NCBI GenBank assembly: GCA_017505505.1
Contig: JAFVPA010000036.1
Location: 1 to 18,650, forward strand
Source: Oscillospiraceae bacterium
GTDB lineage: Bacteria; Bacillota_A; Clostridia; Oscillospirales; Oscillospiraceae
Length of the DNA stretch: 18,650 nucleotides
Reading direction: 5' to 3'
Shown here in pieces: positions 1 through 6,447 of the stretch. Position 1 is the stretch's first letter, and the number at the start of each line of letters is the position of its first letter. The position numbers and the translations under genes are program-made. Under the pieces are notes generated by a model. It ran no database searches, had not been told where the DNA came from, and saw nothing but the letters and a program-made list of their open reading frames with translations.

Positions 1-10
1 CACCCTAAGC

Positions 11-38
11 CACAGGCAGCCACCTGCCTGTGCCTTTC
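11..38 (+). terminator. Probable intrinsic terminator of an upstream gene
   Basis: A perfect 9-bp stem (CACAGGCAG, loop CCAC, CTGCCTGTG) is followed by a short pyrimidine-rich tail, CCTTTCCCC. The tail is not a clean U-run, so termination may be weak. It lies upstream of fchA and probably closes a gene outside the window. Confidence 0.5.
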
Positions 39-60
39 CCCGATTTCGTTAAAAATTTCT

Positions 61-131
61 TGTTGGGTGGGGGCTTGCCCCCACCGCGACCCGCTGACGC
101 AAAAAACGGTGGGGGCAAGCCCCCACCCTAC
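61..131. repeat. 71-bp palindromic intergenic element, TGTAGGG-type family
   Basis: The ends are inverted repeats: GGGTGGGGGCTTGCCCCCACC on the left is matched by its complement on the right, so each end is also a small hairpin. Size and layout match the 73-bp elements at 14253 and 15288 (outer GGG-rich ends, inner CTTGCCC hairpin, an A-rich centre after GC). It stops 29 bases before the fchA start, just ahead of its ribosome binding site. Confidence 0.75.
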
Positions 132-159
132 GATTTTATCATAAAGGAGAAACACACCT

Positions 160-780
160 ATGGATATGACTCTGGCTACCTGCCGTGAATTCGTTTCCGT
201 TCTGGCCTCCGACGCTCCCGCTCCCGGCGGCGGCGGTGCCGCTGCTCTGGTTGGTGCCATCGGTACCGCTCTGGGCAACATGGTCGGCTCCCTGACCGTT
301 GGCAAGAAGAAATACGCCGCTGTTGAGGCTGAGATCATCGACCTGAAGGCCAAGTGCGACGCCCTGCAGACCGAGCTGCTGAACCAGGTGGAGATGGACG
401 AGATCAACTTCCTGCCCCTGGCCAAGGCCTACGGCATCCCCAAGGACGACCCCAACCGTGACAAGGTCATGGAAGAGGCCACCATCATCGCCTGCTCCAC
501 TCCCATGAAGATCATGGAGCTGAGCTGCCAGGCCATCGAGTACATCGCCGTCTTTGCCGAGAAGGGCAGCCGTCTGGCTGTTTCTGACGCAGGCTGCGGC
601 GCTGTGTGCTGCAAGGCTGCCCTGCAGGCCGCATCCCTGAACGTGTTCATCAACACCAAGACCCTGAAGAACCGGGAAGTGGCAGAAGAAATGAACGCCA
701 AGGCTCTGGGCATGCTGGATAAGTACGGCGCCATGGCCGACGAGATCTTCAATTCCGTCAAGGCCGGCTTCGGCGTATAA
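160..780 (+). CDS. fchA: Methenyltetrahydrofolate cyclohydrolase / formiminoTHF cyclodeaminase family protein (FchA)
   Basis: This 206-residue cytosolic protein belongs to the small single-domain FTCD-C family. In acetogens this family interconverts 10-formyl-THF and 5,10-methenyl-THF in the methyl branch of the Wood-Ljungdahl pathway; the same fold acts as formiminoTHF cyclodeaminase in histidine or purine breakdown. The N-terminus carries the family's glycine-rich stretch APAPGGGGAAALVGAIGTAL (about residues 20-39), followed by the helical body typical of the fold. Length is normal for the family. The start is set by AAAGGAGA about nine bases before the ATG. folD follows 117 bases downstream on the same strand, which favours the folate C1 role over histidine degradation. 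Codon use is strongly biased, as expected for a highly expressed gene. No clear promoter is visible, so it may be read from upstream. Confidence 0.88.
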   Translation: MDMTLATCREFVSVLASDAPAPGGGGAAALVGAIGTALGNMVGSLTVGKKKYAAVEAEIIDLKAKCDALQTELLNQVEMDEINFLPLAKAYGIPKDDPNRDKVMEEATIIACSTPMKIMELSCQAIEYIAVFAEKGSRLAVSDAGCGAVCCKAALQAASLNVFINTKTLKNREVAEEMNAKALGMLDKYGAMADEIFNSVKAGFGV

Positions 781-795
781 GCGGCGAGTCGCCGC
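781..795 (+). other. Short GC hairpin right after the fchA stop codon
   Basis: GCGGCG-AGT-CGCCGC forms a perfect 6-bp stem directly abutting the stop codon. No U-run follows, so it is not a standard terminator. It could protect the 3' end of a processed fchA transcript or pause polymerase between fchA and folD. Function is inference. Confidence 0.35.
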
Positions 796-897
796 AGACA
801 ATTCGTGACGAACCTGGGAGGTGAACGTTACTCCTCTTGGGTACCGCTCGAATCGTTATATTGTATTTTTAATCTGTTTTAAAGGAGATTATTATAT

Positions 898-1770
898 ATG
901 GCTAAGAGATTACTGGGCAAGGAAGTCAACGAGGCTCTGGTTGCTGCTCTGCAGGGCCGTACCGCTGCTCTGAAGGAAAAGGGCGTTGTCCCCACCCTGG
1001 GCATCATCCGTCTGGGCGAGAACCCCTCTGACCTGTCCTATGAGAAGGGCGCAACCAAGCGCGCTGAGGAAGTGGGTGTTGCCATCAAGAACTACATCCT
1101 GCCCGAGTCCGCAACCAAGGAAGAAGTCCTGGCTGTCATCGACCAGGTCAACGCCGATGACTCCGTCCACGGCGTTCTGATGTTCCGCCCCCTGCCCAAG
1201 CACCTGAAGGCTGACCAGGACGAGATCTGTAACCGTCTGGCTCCCAAGAAGGACGTGGACTCCATGACCCACATGTCCAACGCCGGTGTCTTTGAAGGCC
1301 AGGACCTGGGCTATGCTCCCTGCACTCCCGCAGCCTGCATGGAGATTCTGGATCACTACGGCATTGACTGCAAGGGTAAGAAGGCTGTCGTTATCGGCCG
1401 TTCCCTGGTGGTCGGCAAGCCCGCTGCTATGATGCTGATGCAGAAGAACGCTACCATCACCATCTGCCATACCCGTACTGTTGACCCCGCTGCCATCTGC
1501 CGTGAGGCTGATATCATCATCTCCGCAGCCGGTGTTCTGAACAGCCTTACCAAGGACTTCGTCCGTCCCGGCCAGGTTGTCATCGATGTTTCCATGAACT
1601 GGAACCCCGAGAAGATCACCTCCAAGGGCAAGGGCGGCATGTCCGGCGATGCCATCTTCGACGAGGTGGAGCCCATCGTCGAGGCCATCACCCCCGTTCC
1701 CGGTGGTGTCGGCGCCGTCACCACCTCTGTGCTGATGAAGCACGTTGTGGAAGCTGCTGAGAAGGTATAA
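898..1770 (+). CDS. folD: FolD-family methylenetetrahydrofolate dehydrogenase, cyclohydrolase residues altered
   Basis: This 290-residue protein is a full-length FolD homologue, the NAD(P)-dependent enzyme for 5,10-methylene-THF to 5,10-methenyl-THF. Visible marks are the folate-site tyrosine (Tyr48), KDVD (118-121), the nucleotide-binding loop GRSLVVGKP (about 167-175) and the C-terminal TPVPGGVG signature. Two expected catalytic residues are missing. In an ungapped alignment to E. coli FolD the catalytic lysine of YxxxK is Ala52, and the QLPLP motif reads FRPLP, so its glutamine is Phe96. Both residues are required for cyclohydrolase activity in bifunctional FolD/MTHFD enzymes. The aspartate (Asp121) is kept. 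It therefore looks like a dehydrogenase only, working with the adjacent fchA product. The start has AAAGGAG about ten bases upstream. A clean terminator follows the stop. Confidence 0.9.
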   Translation: MAKRLLGKEVNEALVAALQGRTAALKEKGVVPTLGIIRLGENPSDLSYEKGATKRAEEVGVAIKNYILPESATKEEVLAVIDQVNADDSVHGVLMFRPLPKHLKADQDEICNRLAPKKDVDSMTHMSNAGVFEGQDLGYAPCTPAACMEILDHYGIDCKGKKAVVIGRSLVVGKPAAMMLMQKNATITICHTRTVDPAAICREADIIISAAGVLNSLTKDFVRPGQVVIDVSMNWNPEKITSKGKGGMSGDAIFDEVEPIVEAITPVPGGVGAVTTSVLMKHVVEAAEKV

Positions 1771-1786
1771 TTCTTTTCCGAAATTT

Positions 1787-1815
1787 AGGAGACTGCTTCG
1801 GCAGTCTCCTTTTTT
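1787..1815 (+). terminator. Intrinsic terminator of the fchA-folD unit
   Basis: A perfect 10-bp stem (AGGAGACTGC, TTCG tetraloop, GCAGTCTCCT) runs into a T-run. It begins 17 bases after the folD stop codon. Confidence 0.93.
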
Positions 1816-1826
1816 GTACGCTTATG

Positions 1827-2391
1827 TCATTCGAACAGGAAGGCATCGGCCTGCCGGGCTTCCAGCCGCTCTGCTTGGTGCGGAAGTGGTGCTCCAGAAT
1901 GGGAAGCAGCAGGATGCACACCAGCGTGGCGGTAAAGCCTCCGTTGTACAGGCAGAAGCCGCCGTGAAGGTTGGGCACCATGGTGACCATGTAGTAATGG
2001 AGGATGGCGGCGAACAACCCATAGCGCCAGCCGTACTTGTCGGAGATAGGTGTCAAACCGTTGGCGAAGCACAGTCCCACCATCATGGCCTGAGCGCTGA
2101 GGCTGGGTGAAGACACCTTCGGCCAGGTGCGCTACCAGCTGGCTGATGTGGGAGGCGATGGCATAGCCGGTCATGATGCACCAGACCCATGTTCAGGAAG
2201 GTGGCGGCGTAACCACCTACGGAGAAAAAATTGGTGGAGGCTTTGGTGGGGCTGTTCAATATCCTCCAGAAGCCCGGGAGCATATCGGCCCGGTCAGGCA
2301 TGAAGAAGGCGGCCACGAGGAAGCACAGGCTGAAGTAGGAAAAGAACAGCTTCAGGAACGTGTTTTCTGACAGGTGGTTCAGTCGTTTCAT
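1827..2391 (-). pseudogene. Degenerate DUF1576 membrane protein gene (internal deletion plus frameshift)
   Basis: Reading the minus strand from 2391, the first 70 or so residues (MKRLNHLSENTFLKLFF... to AATFLNMGLV) match the N-terminus of the intact DUF1576 protein at 2844-4175. The sequence then jumps, in another frame near 2174, to a stretch resembling residues about 334-354 (GYAIASHISQLVAHLAEGVF). It shifts frame again near 2116 to match residues about 358-430 (SAQAMMVGLCFANGLTPISDKYGWRYG..., MVPNLHGGFCLYNGGF). So about 263 codons of the middle are gone and at least two reading-frame breaks remain. The residues that survive are well conserved, suggesting recent decay of a once functional paralogue. 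The gene is divergent from the intact copy. The 3' boundary is approximate, taken from the TGA at 1827 in one frame. Confidence 0.88.
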
Positions 2392-2843
2392 GGGAGATCT
2401 CCGGCTGATAATAGATATCATGCATTAAACCATATTTTAAACATAAAGTCCAGCAAAATAGGGATAAAATGGCATTATGCGGATAAAATTGGGAGAAATT
2501 CCAATTTGGATAAGATTTCTCAGCCAAATTGCCCAATACACCCATATCTTGCTGGGATTGCCGCTTTTTGAATGAAAAATATCGATACTTTTATTACAAT
2601 AAGAAGGATCCTCTTCCATGACTGACGGATGAAAGTGGGTAACCACGGAGAAGCGCTGACGACGCAATGGGATCAGCACGTTTATTGCTTTGATTTGCGG
2701 GCAATTGCTCAGGAGAATTTGATATAAATGGATTGATATGTGGATATCGATATTTTTATTGACAAAAATAGGGTTATTTACTAAAATAATACTATCCATT
2801 CGGAGAAGAGAAATCTGATATCAGTGAAAATGGAGGGGAAAGT
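2392..2843. other. AT-rich 452-bp divergent spacer between the broken and intact DUF1576 genes
   Basis: No convincing gene is present. It is much richer in AT than its neighbours. Visible structure: GGATAARAT three times (2462, 2481, 2508); a perfect 7-bp inverted repeat AAATTGG/CCAATTT with an 8-bp spacer (2486-2507); and a 17-bp sequence, ATATCGATAYTTTTATT, occurring at 2579-2595 and again at 2744-2760 with one mismatch. The second copy overlaps the first bases of the -35 box of the intact gene. These look like regulator binding sites, but no regulator is identified. Confidence 0.6.
2759..2787 (+). promoter_or_regulatory. SigA-type promoter of the intact DUF1576 gene
   Basis: TTGACA (2759-2764) and TAAAAT (2782-2787) are separated by 17 bp. 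Transcription would start near 2794, about 50 bases before the ATG. A 17-bp repeated box ends at 2760 and overlaps the -35 element, which suggests control by a DNA-binding protein. Confidence 0.8.
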
Positions 2844-4175
2844 ATGAAAAAGATTAGAATGCTTTCTGAAAGTGCTTTTCTGAAAGTGCTCTTTGCCTTC
2901 TTCGCAGCATCGTTTTTGGTCGCATCTGTTTTTATGCCTGACAGGGATCAGATGTTTACGGGTCTGTGGCAGATCCTGTCCCAGCCCAGCAAGCTGACCT
3001 GCAGCTATTTCGCCATCGGCGGATATGCAGCCACCTTCCTGAATATGGGCCTTGTGGCTTTGATCTGTTTGGGACTGTTCCTGGTTTTTAAGGGAGTGCC
3101 CAATAACGCCTCCACGTTGGCATTTATTCTGACTACCGGATTTGGCTCTTGGGGCATCAACATTCTGAATATCTGGCCCACCGTCTTTGGTGTCATGCTC
3201 TACGGCATCGTGAAGAAGGAGAAATTTGGCGGCCTGGTGAATGCCATGCTGTTCTCCACAGGTATTGCTCCGCTGCTTACCGATCTGATGATTCGCTATC
3301 CTCACGCAGAGGTGGTGGGTTTCAATGCTGCCGGTATCGCATTGTCCTTGCTGGTTGGTGGTATCATTGGTTTCTTCCTGCCTGCAGGTCTGGCTAATTC
3401 CCCTAAGGTACACAAGGGCTTTGATCTGTATTCTGCAGCACTGCCCATTGGCATGACTGCTTTCTTTCTGAATGCAACATTGTATAAAACCATGGGTGTT
3501 GCACTGCCTGCCGGTGCTGACGGCGCACAGCTGCAGGTGGCATCTGCGGCTATTGTAAATACCTTCTGTCTGATTCTGTTCGGTCTGTGTGTGGTGTTTG
3601 CCTTTGCATTAGGCTGTAAGCCCAAGGATTACTGGAAGCTACTGAAGGATCCCAATCTGGTCACGAATTTCTCTTCCACCTATGGCAATGCTACTTTCCT
3701 GATGAACGTGGGTGTTTTTGGCCTGTTTATTCTGGCCTACTACAATGCAATTGGCGCGACCTTCAACGGTGTTACTTTCGGCATCATTTTCTGCATGCTC
3801 TCCACCTGCAATTCCGGCTCCCATCCCGGCAACGTCTGGCCTATCATGCTGGGCTATGTTGTTGCCTCTACGGTATTCGGCTGGCTGTCTTCTCTGGCGG
3901 GCGGTACCTTCACGCTGGCCATCAATGCCCAGGCTATCTGCGTGGGCCTGTGCTATGCCAACGGTCTCAGCCCAATCGCCGACAAGTACGGCTGGAAGTA
4001 CGGTTTCCTGGCTGCTGTTATGCATTACCTGCTGGTGACCTCCGTGCCCAATCTCCATGGCGGTTTCTGTCTGTACAATGGCGGCTTCACCGCAGCGCTG
4101 ATCTGCATTATTCTGATTCCCGAGCTGGAGCGTTTCGCCAAGACCAAGGACGAGCGTAAGGCATTGAAGAAGTAA
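2844..4175 (+). CDS. DUF1576 family polytopic membrane protein
   Basis: A 443-residue, very hydrophobic integral membrane protein with about ten predicted membrane segments. I recognise it as the DUF1576 family, whose function is unknown to me. An internal duplication can be read directly. LWQILSQPSKL...GGYAATFLNMGLVAL (41-73) is echoed by YWKLLKDPNLV...YGNATFLMNVGVFGL (263-294), and GSWGINILNIWP (101-112) by GSHPGNVWP (325-333). This two-fold repeat is common in transporters, so a transport role is plausible but unproven. Conserved polar motifs in the second half include CNSGSHPGN (322-330), DKYGWKYG (380-387) and PNLHGGFCLYNGGF (402-415). The start follows GGAGGGG. It has its own promoter and terminator, so it is monocistronic. 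A decayed paralogue lies divergently upstream. Confidence 0.85.
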   Translation: MKKIRMLSESAFLKVLFAFFAASFLVASVFMPDRDQMFTGLWQILSQPSKLTCSYFAIGGYAATFLNMGLVALICLGLFLVFKGVPNNASTLAFILTTGFGSWGINILNIWPTVFGVMLYGIVKKEKFGGLVNAMLFSTGIAPLLTDLMIRYPHAEVVGFNAAGIALSLLVGGIIGFFLPAGLANSPKVHKGFDLYSAALPIGMTAFFLNATLYKTMGVALPAGADGAQLQVASAAIVNTFCLILFGLCVVFAFALGCKPKDYWKLLKDPNLVTNFSSTYGNATFLMNVGVFGLFILAYYNAIGATFNGVTFGIIFCMLSTCNSGSHPGNVWPIMLGYVVASTVFGWLSSLAGGTFTLAINAQAICVGLCYANGLSPIADKYGWKYGFLAAVMHYLLVTSVPNLHGGFCLYNGGFTAALICIILIPELERFAKTKDERKALKK

Positions 4176-4185
4176 CAGAGAATCA

Positions 4186-4215
4186 AATCCCCGGACAAAA
4201 AGTCCGGGGATTTTC
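4186..4215 (+). terminator. Intrinsic terminator of the DUF1576 gene
   Basis: An 11-bp perfect stem (AATCCCCGGAC, A5 loop, GTCCGGGGATT) is followed by TTTTC. It begins 10 bases after the stop codon. Confidence 0.92.
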
Positions 4216-4228
4216 TTGGCCCGGCCAC

Positions 4229-4257
4229 TGGACAAAGCCTGTGGAGTATGGTATCAT
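4229..4257 (+). promoter_or_regulatory. Promoter of the TM1266-like/ABC importer operon
   Basis: TGGACA (4229-4234) and TATCAT (4252-4257) are 17 bp apart, and TGG just before the -10 gives an extended -10. The start would be near 4264, leaving an untranslated leader of about 125 bases before the first gene. Confidence 0.6.
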
Positions 4258-4311
4258 GACTTCAAGATCCTGACATTAAGCATAAGCTGCGTGAAAGGTG
4301 CTGATACTGTT

Positions 4312-4377
4312 CTGCCGCGGAAGATTTCCGGGGCAGGCCGTTGCCGCACCCATCCTGGGATGCGGTAATTTTTATTT
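4312..4377 (+). promoter_or_regulatory. Attenuator-like leader: hairpin plus terminator just before the ribosome binding site
   Basis: Two hairpins stand in tandem. The first (4312-4336) pairs CTGCCGCGGAA with TTCCGGGGCAG around one G-G mismatch. The second (4341-4368) is a long GC-rich stem (TTGCCGCACCCA with TGGGATGCGGTAA, one bulged A) followed by TTTTTATTT, the form of an intrinsic terminator. It ends at the GGAGG ribosome binding site of the TM1266-like gene. GGCA of the first hairpin can instead pair with TGCC at the foot of the second (GGCA-GGCCGT-TGCC), giving a possible antiterminator. No TPP-riboswitch core (CTGAGA) is present. The ligand or factor is unknown. Confidence 0.65.
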
Positions 4378-4389
4378 GGAGGAAATCAT

Positions 4390-4647
4390 ATGGAAACGCG
4401 GGTCGCCGTTATGAGCATCATTGTGGAGAACGGGGAAATGGTGGAAAAACTCAATTCCATTCTCCATGAATATGGTGAGTATATCATTGGCCGCATGGGA
4501 ATTCCCTACCGGAAGCGGAAGGTCAATATCATCGCCATTGCCCTGGATGCGCCCCAGAATACCATTTCCTCTCTGGCGGGCAAGGTCGGCAGCTTAAGCG
4601 GCATATCTGTCAAGACCGCATATTCCGGTGTGGTGAACACCGACTGA
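4390..4647 (+). CDS. TM1266-like putative iron-only hydrogenase system regulator
   Basis: An 85-residue ACT-like protein. The text METRVAVMSIIVENGEMVEK, LHEYGEYIIGRMGIPY (about 26-41) and the ending SLSGISVKTAYSGV match the family named for Thermotoga TM1266, called a putative [FeFe]-hydrogenase system regulator because it is often found near hydrogenase maturation genes. The family consists of this one domain, so it would have to bind a small molecule or a protein partner, since no DNA-binding domain is visible. It is first in an operon with an ABC importer, with 16 bases to the next gene. No hydrogenase or maturase gene is in the window, so the regulatory role here is inferred from the family only. 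The start is set by GGAGG seven bases upstream. Confidence 0.82.
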   Translation: METRVAVMSIIVENGEMVEKLNSILHEYGEYIIGRMGIPYRKRKVNIIAIALDAPQNTISSLAGKVGSLSGISVKTAYSGVVNTD

Positions 4648-4663
4648 AGGAGAGGTATATTTT

Positions 4664-5701
4664 ATGAAGATCCAAAAACTGTTTGCACTGGTTCTGGCAT
4701 TTGCACTGGTCCTGTCCATGGCCGCCTGCGGCCAGCAGGCTCCCCAGGAGACCACCGCTGCCCCCACCGAAGCCGCTGTGGAAGTTCCCACTGAAACTGC
4801 GGCTCCTGCTCCCAATCCTGTCAACGTCATGGTCCTCAACGGCACCACCGGCTTTGGTATGGCAAACCTGATGGATGCCGCCACCAAGGGCGAGGCCGGG
4901 CAGGACTATAACTTCACCGTGGAGACCGATGCCAGCAATATCGTGGCAGGCCTGGTCAACGGTTCCGTGGACATTGCCGCCCTGCCCACCAACGCTGCTG
5001 CCGCTGTCTACAACAAGACCCAGGGTGGTGTCCAGGTGCTGGCCCTGAATACCCTGGGCGTGCTGTATCTGGTCACGGATGGTTCTGTTACCATCGAAAG
5101 CATGGCAGACCTGGCCGGCCAGACCGTTTACGCGCCTGCCCAGAATCCCAGCTTCATCTTCCAGCACATCGTGGAGGCCAACGGCCTGACCGATGTGACC
5201 ATTGACAATACTTACGCCCAGCCTGCGGATCTGAACACCGCCGTGGCTGCCGGGGAAGTCTCCATCGCCGTGCTGCCGGAGCCTATGGTCACCGTGGCCC
5301 GGTCCAAGAACCCTGATCTGGTGGTGGCGCTGGACCTGACTGCCGAGTGGGATAAGGTCTCTCCCGCCGGTTCCCTGGTTCAGGGCTGTGTGGTGGTCCG
5401 CAAGGACTTCGTTCTGGAGAATGCTGCCGCAGTGAACACCTTCCTGGGTGAGTACGGCGCATCCATCGAGGCGCTGACCTCTGACATTGAAGGTACTGCC
5501 GCCAAGATCGAAGCCAATGGTATCTTCACCAAGGCAGCCGTGGCTGCCAAGGCCATCCCCAACTGCAACGTCTGCTTCATCACCGGAAGCGCCATGCAGG
5601 AGGCTCTGGCAGAGTTTATGAACATCATGTTCGCCGTGGCGCCTGCCTCCGTTGGCGGTGCTGTCCCCGGTGACGACTTCTACTGCATCCTGAACGGATG
5701 A
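4664..5701 (+). CDS. ABC importer substrate-binding lipoprotein (NMT1/THI5-like)
   Basis: A 345-residue secreted lipoprotein. A Lys-containing hydrophobic signal peptide ends in the lipobox LSMAAC with Cys22 as the lipidated residue, followed by a low-complexity Pro/Ala/Thr linker (about 24-50). The mature domain starts near VNVMVLNGTTGFG and shows the phrases of the NMT1/THI5 and aliphatic-sulfonate binding family: LVNGSVDIAALPTNAAAAVY, LADLAGQTVYAP-type text and AGEVSIAVLPEP. Members bind thiamine-pyrimidine precursors, sulfonates, nitrate or other small anions; the substrate cannot be told from sequence. It is cotranscribed with a permease whose ATG overlaps its stop codon (ATGA) and an ATPase. 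A good AAGGAGAGG site precedes the start. Confidence 0.88.
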   Translation: MKIQKLFALVLAFALVLSMAACGQQAPQETTAAPTEAAVEVPTETAAPAPNPVNVMVLNGTTGFGMANLMDAATKGEAGQDYNFTVETDASNIVAGLVNGSVDIAALPTNAAAAVYNKTQGGVQVLALNTLGVLYLVTDGSVTIESMADLAGQTVYAPAQNPSFIFQHIVEANGLTDVTIDNTYAQPADLNTAVAAGEVSIAVLPEPMVTVARSKNPDLVVALDLTAEWDKVSPAGSLVQGCVVVRKDFVLENAAAVNTFLGEYGASIEALTSDIEGTAAKIEANGIFTKAAVAAKAIPNCNVCFITGSAMQEALAEFMNIMFAVAPASVGGAVPGDDFYCILNG

Positions 5702-6447
5702 GCGGGGGCCGGAACCGAACCGTAAAAAACCTGCTGGCCACCCTCTTTTGGGTGGCCGCATGGCATATTCTGTCCTTGACTATGGGAAATCCCTTGCTGC
5801 TGCCCACACCGCTGCAGGTCCTGACAAGGCTCTGGCAACTGATGGGGACAGGGGACTTTTGGTCCATCACCGCCGTGTCCATCGGCCGTATCCTGCTGGG
5901 CCTGATTTCTGCCATGGTACTGGGTGTGGTGCTGGCGGTGCTGAGTGCAGCCAGCAGTATCGCGGATGCCCTGGTGGCCCCGGTGATGACGGTGATCCAG
6001 GCGACCCCTGTGGCTTCCTTTGCCATTCTGGTGCTGATCTGGCTGGACCGGGATTATGTTCCCGTACTGATCTGCGGCATGATGGTGCTGCCGGTGGTGT
6101 GGAGCAATGTCTGTGCCGGTATCCGGGAGACGGATAAGCAGCTGCTGGAAATGGCAAGGGTCTACCGGATGCCAAAGCGGCGCATCCTTCGGCGCATCTA
6201 TGTGCCCTCTGTGCTGCCCTATTTCCGGGCGGCCTGCTCCAGTGCTCTGGGCTTGGGCTGGAAGGCGGGGATCGCCGCCGAGGTGCTGACGGTGCCGAAG
6301 CAGTCCATGGGACGGATGATCGCGGATGCCAAGCTGTATCTGATGACGGAAGACCTTTTCTCCTGGACCCTGGCGGTGATTGTCCTGAGCCTGCTGCTGC
6401 AAAAGGTCATGCTGTATCTTTTGAAGGGGAGGGCTGGCCGTGCTTAA
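5698..6447 (+). CDS. ABC importer permease (NMT1/sulfonate-type)
   Basis: A 249-residue inner-membrane permease of the binding-protein-dependent type with about six hydrophobic segments. The cytoplasmic coupling (EAA) loop is visible at about 150-175: LEMARVYRMPKRRILRRIYV followed by PSVLPYF. The normally invariant glycine of the loop is an arginine here (VYRMPK). The N-terminal part LWQLMGTGDFW and the following long helix resemble SsuC/ThiX-like permeases. It overlaps the lipoprotein gene by four bases and the ATPase gene by eight, so the three are translationally coupled. It pairs with the lipoprotein at 4664 and the ATPase at 6440. Confidence 0.88.
   Translation: MSGGRNRTVKNLLATLFWVAAWHILSLTMGNPLLLPTPLQVLTRLWQLMGTGDFWSITAVSIGRILLGLISAMVLGVVLAVLSAASSIADALVAPVMTVIQATPVASFAILVLIWLDRDYVPVLICGMMVLPVVWSNVCAGIRETDKQLLEMARVYRMPKRRILRRIYVPSVLPYFRAACSSALGLGWKAGIAAEVLTVPKQSMGRMIADAKLYLMTEDLFSWTLAVIVLSLLLQKVMLYLLKGRAGRA

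Noticed and set aside
1745..2110. A 121-codon plus-strand open frame across the folD terminator
   Set aside because: It runs through the folD stop and terminator and is the antisense of the DUF1576 remnant.
2437..2799. A 120-codon minus-strand open frame in the AT-rich spacer
   Set aside because: It has no ribosome site and no family motif, and it overlaps the promoter of the intact DUF1576 gene. Long AT-rich text rich in Ile and Asn is expected by chance here.
4264..4389. TPP riboswitch ahead of the NMT1/THI5-like importer
   Set aside because: It is tempting because of the THI5-like protein, but the conserved CTGAGA core and the partner segment are absent.
4610..5761. A 383-codon minus-strand open frame opposite the ABC lipoprotein
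   Set aside because: It is a codon-bias shadow of the lipoprotein gene, with low-complexity Gly/His/Gln text and no ribosome site.
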